64,000 nucleotides of DNA from an uncultured Centipeda sp. Its GTDB lineage: Bacteria > Bacillota > Negativicutes > Selenomonadales > Selenomonadaceae. The stretch is taken from NCBI GenBank assembly GCA_905372865.1, contig CAJPQT010000005.1, positions 37,244 to 101,243 on the forward strand, read 5' to 3'. Position numbers and translations under genes: made by a program. The notes beneath the pieces are model-generated. The model was not told where the DNA came from and did no database searches. It was given only the letters and a program-made list of their open reading frames with translations. Of this stretch, positions 62,270-64,000 are shown piece by piece. Numbering within the stretch: the stretch's first letter is position 1; every line of letters begins with the position of its first letter.

Positions 62270-63450
62270 TGCGCACGCGCTATACCCTCTTTAAGAGCGA
62301 GACAGAGCCGATTGCTATCATCATGGCGATCCTCCTCGTGACGGGGACGATCAATGTCTTTAGCTCGAGCTATGTACTTGCGGCGATGAATTTCGAGAAT
62401 CCCTATTATTTTCTGCAGCGGCATTTGGTGTGGGTTTTTCTCGGACTGATCGCGTGTTGGCTTTGCCGTCGCATGAACTATCAGCGTATGCGCGGACTGA
62501 TGTTTGTGGGCATGGGCATTACCGTCTTTTTGCTCATTGCCGTTCTCCTTGTGGGGACCACGGTAAACGGTGCACAGCGCTGGCTTGCGGTCGGGCCGCT
62601 CAGCTTTCAGCCGGCAGAGTTCGCAAAGCTGATGGCGGTGTTGATGGGAGCGTTCTCGATCTCGGCGGTGCTCAGCAAGGAACATTTCCGTATCGATCGG
62701 GACGGTGGACGCGTCTTTATGCCGTTTGGTGCGATTCTCGTGATGGCGTTCCTCGTCTATCGTGAGCCGGACTTCGGAACAGCCTGCATTGTGTTCGGCG
62801 TGCCGCTTCTGATGGCACTCGTCCTTCTCGTTCCGCCGCGCCGCTGGCTGTGGATCGTGCCGCCGACGGTGCTCGCGGCATTTGCCATCGGGATGCTGCA
62901 GCCCTACCGCATGAAGCGCCTTGAGGTCTGGTACGATCCGTGGTCGGATGCGCGCGATGCAGGCTATCAGATGGTGCAGTCGCTCTCGACGATCGGCTCG
63001 GGCGGGATCTTCGGCATGGGCTTTGGCGACGGTGTGAGCAAGTACGAGTATCTGCCGGAGGCGCATACGGATTTTGCGTTTGCGATTTTCAGTCAGGAGC
63101 ATGGATTCTTTGGCGTGCTGCTGATCTTCTTTTTGTTCGCTGTGCTGCTCGTCACCTGCATGCGCGTGGCAGCACGGGCAGCGGATACGTTCGGGCAGGT
63201 GCTTGCACTCGGCATCGTCTTTCTTGTGCTTGGACAGGCGCTCGCCAACCTTGCGATGGTCGCAGGGCTTCTTCCCGTCGTCGGCGTGCCGCTGCCGTTC
63301 ATCAGCTACGGCGGTTCATCCCTGATCGTGACGATGGCGGGCATGGGCATGCTGCTCGGCATCGCCGACCGCAGTCAGGGGGCTCCAGTGCAGAAGAAAA
63401 AAACAGAGCCGCCTGAAAAGCGGCGCGAACGCATCCATATCGTACGATAG
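62269..63450 (+). CDS. ftsW: FtsW-type SEDS peptidoglycan glycosyltransferase
   Basis: A 393-residue polytopic membrane protein with about 10 spans. SEDS signatures are VNGAQRWLAVGPLSFQPAEF after TM4, YREPDFGTACIVFG, the extracytoplasmic loop YLPEAHTDFAFAIFSQEHGF, and the C-terminal PLPFISYGGSSLIVTMAGMG. AHTDF-FSQEHGF favours FtsW/SpoVE over RodA. It polymerises glycan strands at the division site with a class B penicillin-binding protein. A basic cytoplasmic tail follows the last span. The ATG at 62269 overlaps the trmB stop. The usual murein-cluster neighbours are absent, so a RodA-like role cannot be excluded. Confidence 0.88.
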   Translation: MRTRYTLFKSETEPIAIIMAILLVTGTINVFSSSYVLAAMNFENPYYFLQRHLVWVFLGLIACWLCRRMNYQRMRGLMFVGMGITVFLLIAVLLVGTTVNGAQRWLAVGPLSFQPAEFAKLMAVLMGAFSISAVLSKEHFRIDRDGGRVFMPFGAILVMAFLVYREPDFGTACIVFGVPLLMALVLLVPPRRWLWIVPPTVLAAFAIGMLQPYRMKRLEVWYDPWSDARDAGYQMVQSLSTIGSGGIFGMGFGDGVSKYEYLPEAHTDFAFAIFSQEHGFFGVLLIFFLFAVLLVTCMRVAARAADTFGQVLALGIVFLVLGQALANLAMVAGLLPVVGVPLPFISYGGSSLIVTMAGMGMLLGIADRSQGAPVQKKKTEPPEKRRERIHIVR

Positions 63451-63456
63451 AGACGG

Positions 63457-63480
63457 AGAGGCACGGCGTGCCTCTTTTTT
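63457..63480 (+). terminator. terminator after ftsW
   Basis: AGAGGCAC (63457-63464) pairs with GTGCCTCT (63468-63475), followed by TTTTT. Confidence 0.87.
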
Positions 63481-63543
63481 CTATATGAGGATAAGAAAGA
63501 TACGCTAGGACAGGTGTAAATGGGAAACTTTGTAAAATATGCG

Positions 63544-63572
63544 TTGACAAGCGTTTTGACGGATGATATTAT
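63544..63572 (+). promoter_or_regulatory. promoter of the str operon
   Basis: TTGACA (63544-63549), 17-bp spacer, TATTAT (63567-63572). Confidence 0.83.
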
Positions 63573-63600
63573 GTGACAGTCCCCTTTTTGGAGGTGAACT

Positions 63601-63846
63601 ATGTCTCTGGAAAAATTGCGCACGGCGCGTACGGTCGCCGGCATTCATCAAGCATGCAAGGCGGTGAAGAGCGGTGCGGCAGAGATGGTATTCGTCGCCT
63701 CGGATGTCGATGTGCGTGTGCTTGATGCACTGCTCACAGCATGCAGGGACGCGAAAATCTCTCCCGACCGCACGGCGACGAAGGCGCAGCTTGGAGAGGC
63801 GGTACGCCTCGATGTGGGCGCTGCGGCGGTTGCCAAACTAAGGTAA
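63601..63846 (+). CDS. L7Ae-family RNA-binding protein (YbxF-like)
   Basis: An 81-residue protein of the ribosomal L7Ae/L30e/YbxF family, which binds kink-turn RNA. VAGIHQACKAVKSGAAEMVF and VASDVDVRVLDALLTACRDA match the family core, and TKAQLGEAVRLDVGAAAVA the C-terminal half. GGAGG precedes the ATG. The gene before rpsL is the standard Firmicute position (rpoC-ybxF-rpsL), but here it has its own promoter and rpoC is not upstream. Confidence 0.9.
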   Translation: MSLEKLRTARTVAGIHQACKAVKSGAAEMVFVASDVDVRVLDALLTACRDAKISPDRTATKAQLGEAVRLDVGAAAVAKLR

Positions 63847-63866
63847 AAACGCAGGTTCTGCGTTTT
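63846..63866 (+). terminator. hairpin between the L7Ae-like gene and rpsL
   Basis: AAAACGCAG (63846-63854) pairs with CTGCGTTTT (63858-63866), loop GTT. A short T-run suggests only partial termination or processing. Confidence 0.45.
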
Positions 63867-63909
63867 CATACAAATAAAATGAAATGACGACAAAGGAAGG
63901 AGGTGCAGT

Positions 63910-64000
63910 ATGCCAACGATCAATCAGCTCATTCGCAAAAGCCGGAAGAGCCTTGAGGAGAAATCGAAAGCACCAGCACTGAAGAACAGCCCGCAGAAGC
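63910..64000 (+). CDS. rpsL: ribosomal protein S12, 5' part
   Basis: The first 30 codons are present and the gene runs off the right edge. The sequence MPTINQLIRKSRKSLEEKSK is the strongly conserved S12 N-terminus, followed by APALKNSPQK, whose last residues match the conserved block in S12. AAGGAGG precedes the ATG at 63910. S12 is part of the 30S decoding centre. rpsG and fusA would be expected next. Confidence 0.96.
   Translation, partial: MPTINQLIRKSRKSLEEKSKAPALKNSPQK

Overview
The window looks like a chromosomal segment of a diderm Firmicute of the class Negativicutes, most likely Selenomonas or a close relative. The evidence is the combination of Firmicute markers (PolC-type replicase, L7Ae-like protein before rpsL, PduO-type adenosyltransferase, strong AGGAGG ribosome sites) with a full set of outer-membrane genes: lipid A and Kdo synthesis, LPS export, two-partner secretion and flagellin. 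This is inferred from gene content; no database search was run.

Layout. 1-2320: 3' end of meso-diaminopimelate dehydrogenase, a methyltransferase and an unrecognised single-span membrane protein. 2363-6898: a branched-chain amino acid operon (ilvN-ilvC-leuC-leuD-leuB) behind a near-consensus promoter. 6971-9800: an MFS exporter on the minus strand, a DEDDh exonuclease and a HicA-HicB toxin-antitoxin pair. 9896-10247: tmRNA on the minus strand. 10328-26249: a long LPS region, lpxC-fabZ-lpxA-lpxI-lpxB-msbA-waaA/lpxK(fused)-kdsB-[toxin-antitoxin pair]-kdsA-kdsD-kdsC-lpxL-lptC-lptA-lptB. It runs from UDP-GlcNAc deacylation through Kdo synthesis and transfer to the export ATPase. Two spacers of about 370 bp inside it carry imperfect inverted copies of one repeat.

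26442-35174: an ABC importer of the ferric/sugar-phosphate/phosphonate type, its probable sensor kinase and AraC-type response regulator, a small membrane protein and a chemoreceptor. 35294-38380: tRNA-Gly, a CAT-anticodon tRNA, the CCA-adding enzyme, a gamma-carbonic-anhydrase-like protein, nucleoside diphosphate kinase and a cobalamin adenosyltransferase. 38377-45946: polA, coaE, a lytic transglycosylase and a PolC that appears to lack its exonuclease domain, packed with overlapping ends. 46240-61529: cell-surface genes, namely flagellin with a sigma-28-like promoter, a 3,807-residue two-partner-secretion adhesin built from about 25 YDG-type modules, a phosphatase, and the adhesin's TpsB transporter. 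61613-64000: trmB, ftsW, an L7Ae-like gene and the start of rpsL.

Most points of interest are structural. They are the inverted repeat around lpxB-msbA-waaA/lpxK with a conserved loop on changed but still paired stems, a three-module super-repeat in the giant adhesin, the exonuclease-less PolC, a toxin-antitoxin pair inside the Kdo genes, and promoters placed inside the preceding terminator.
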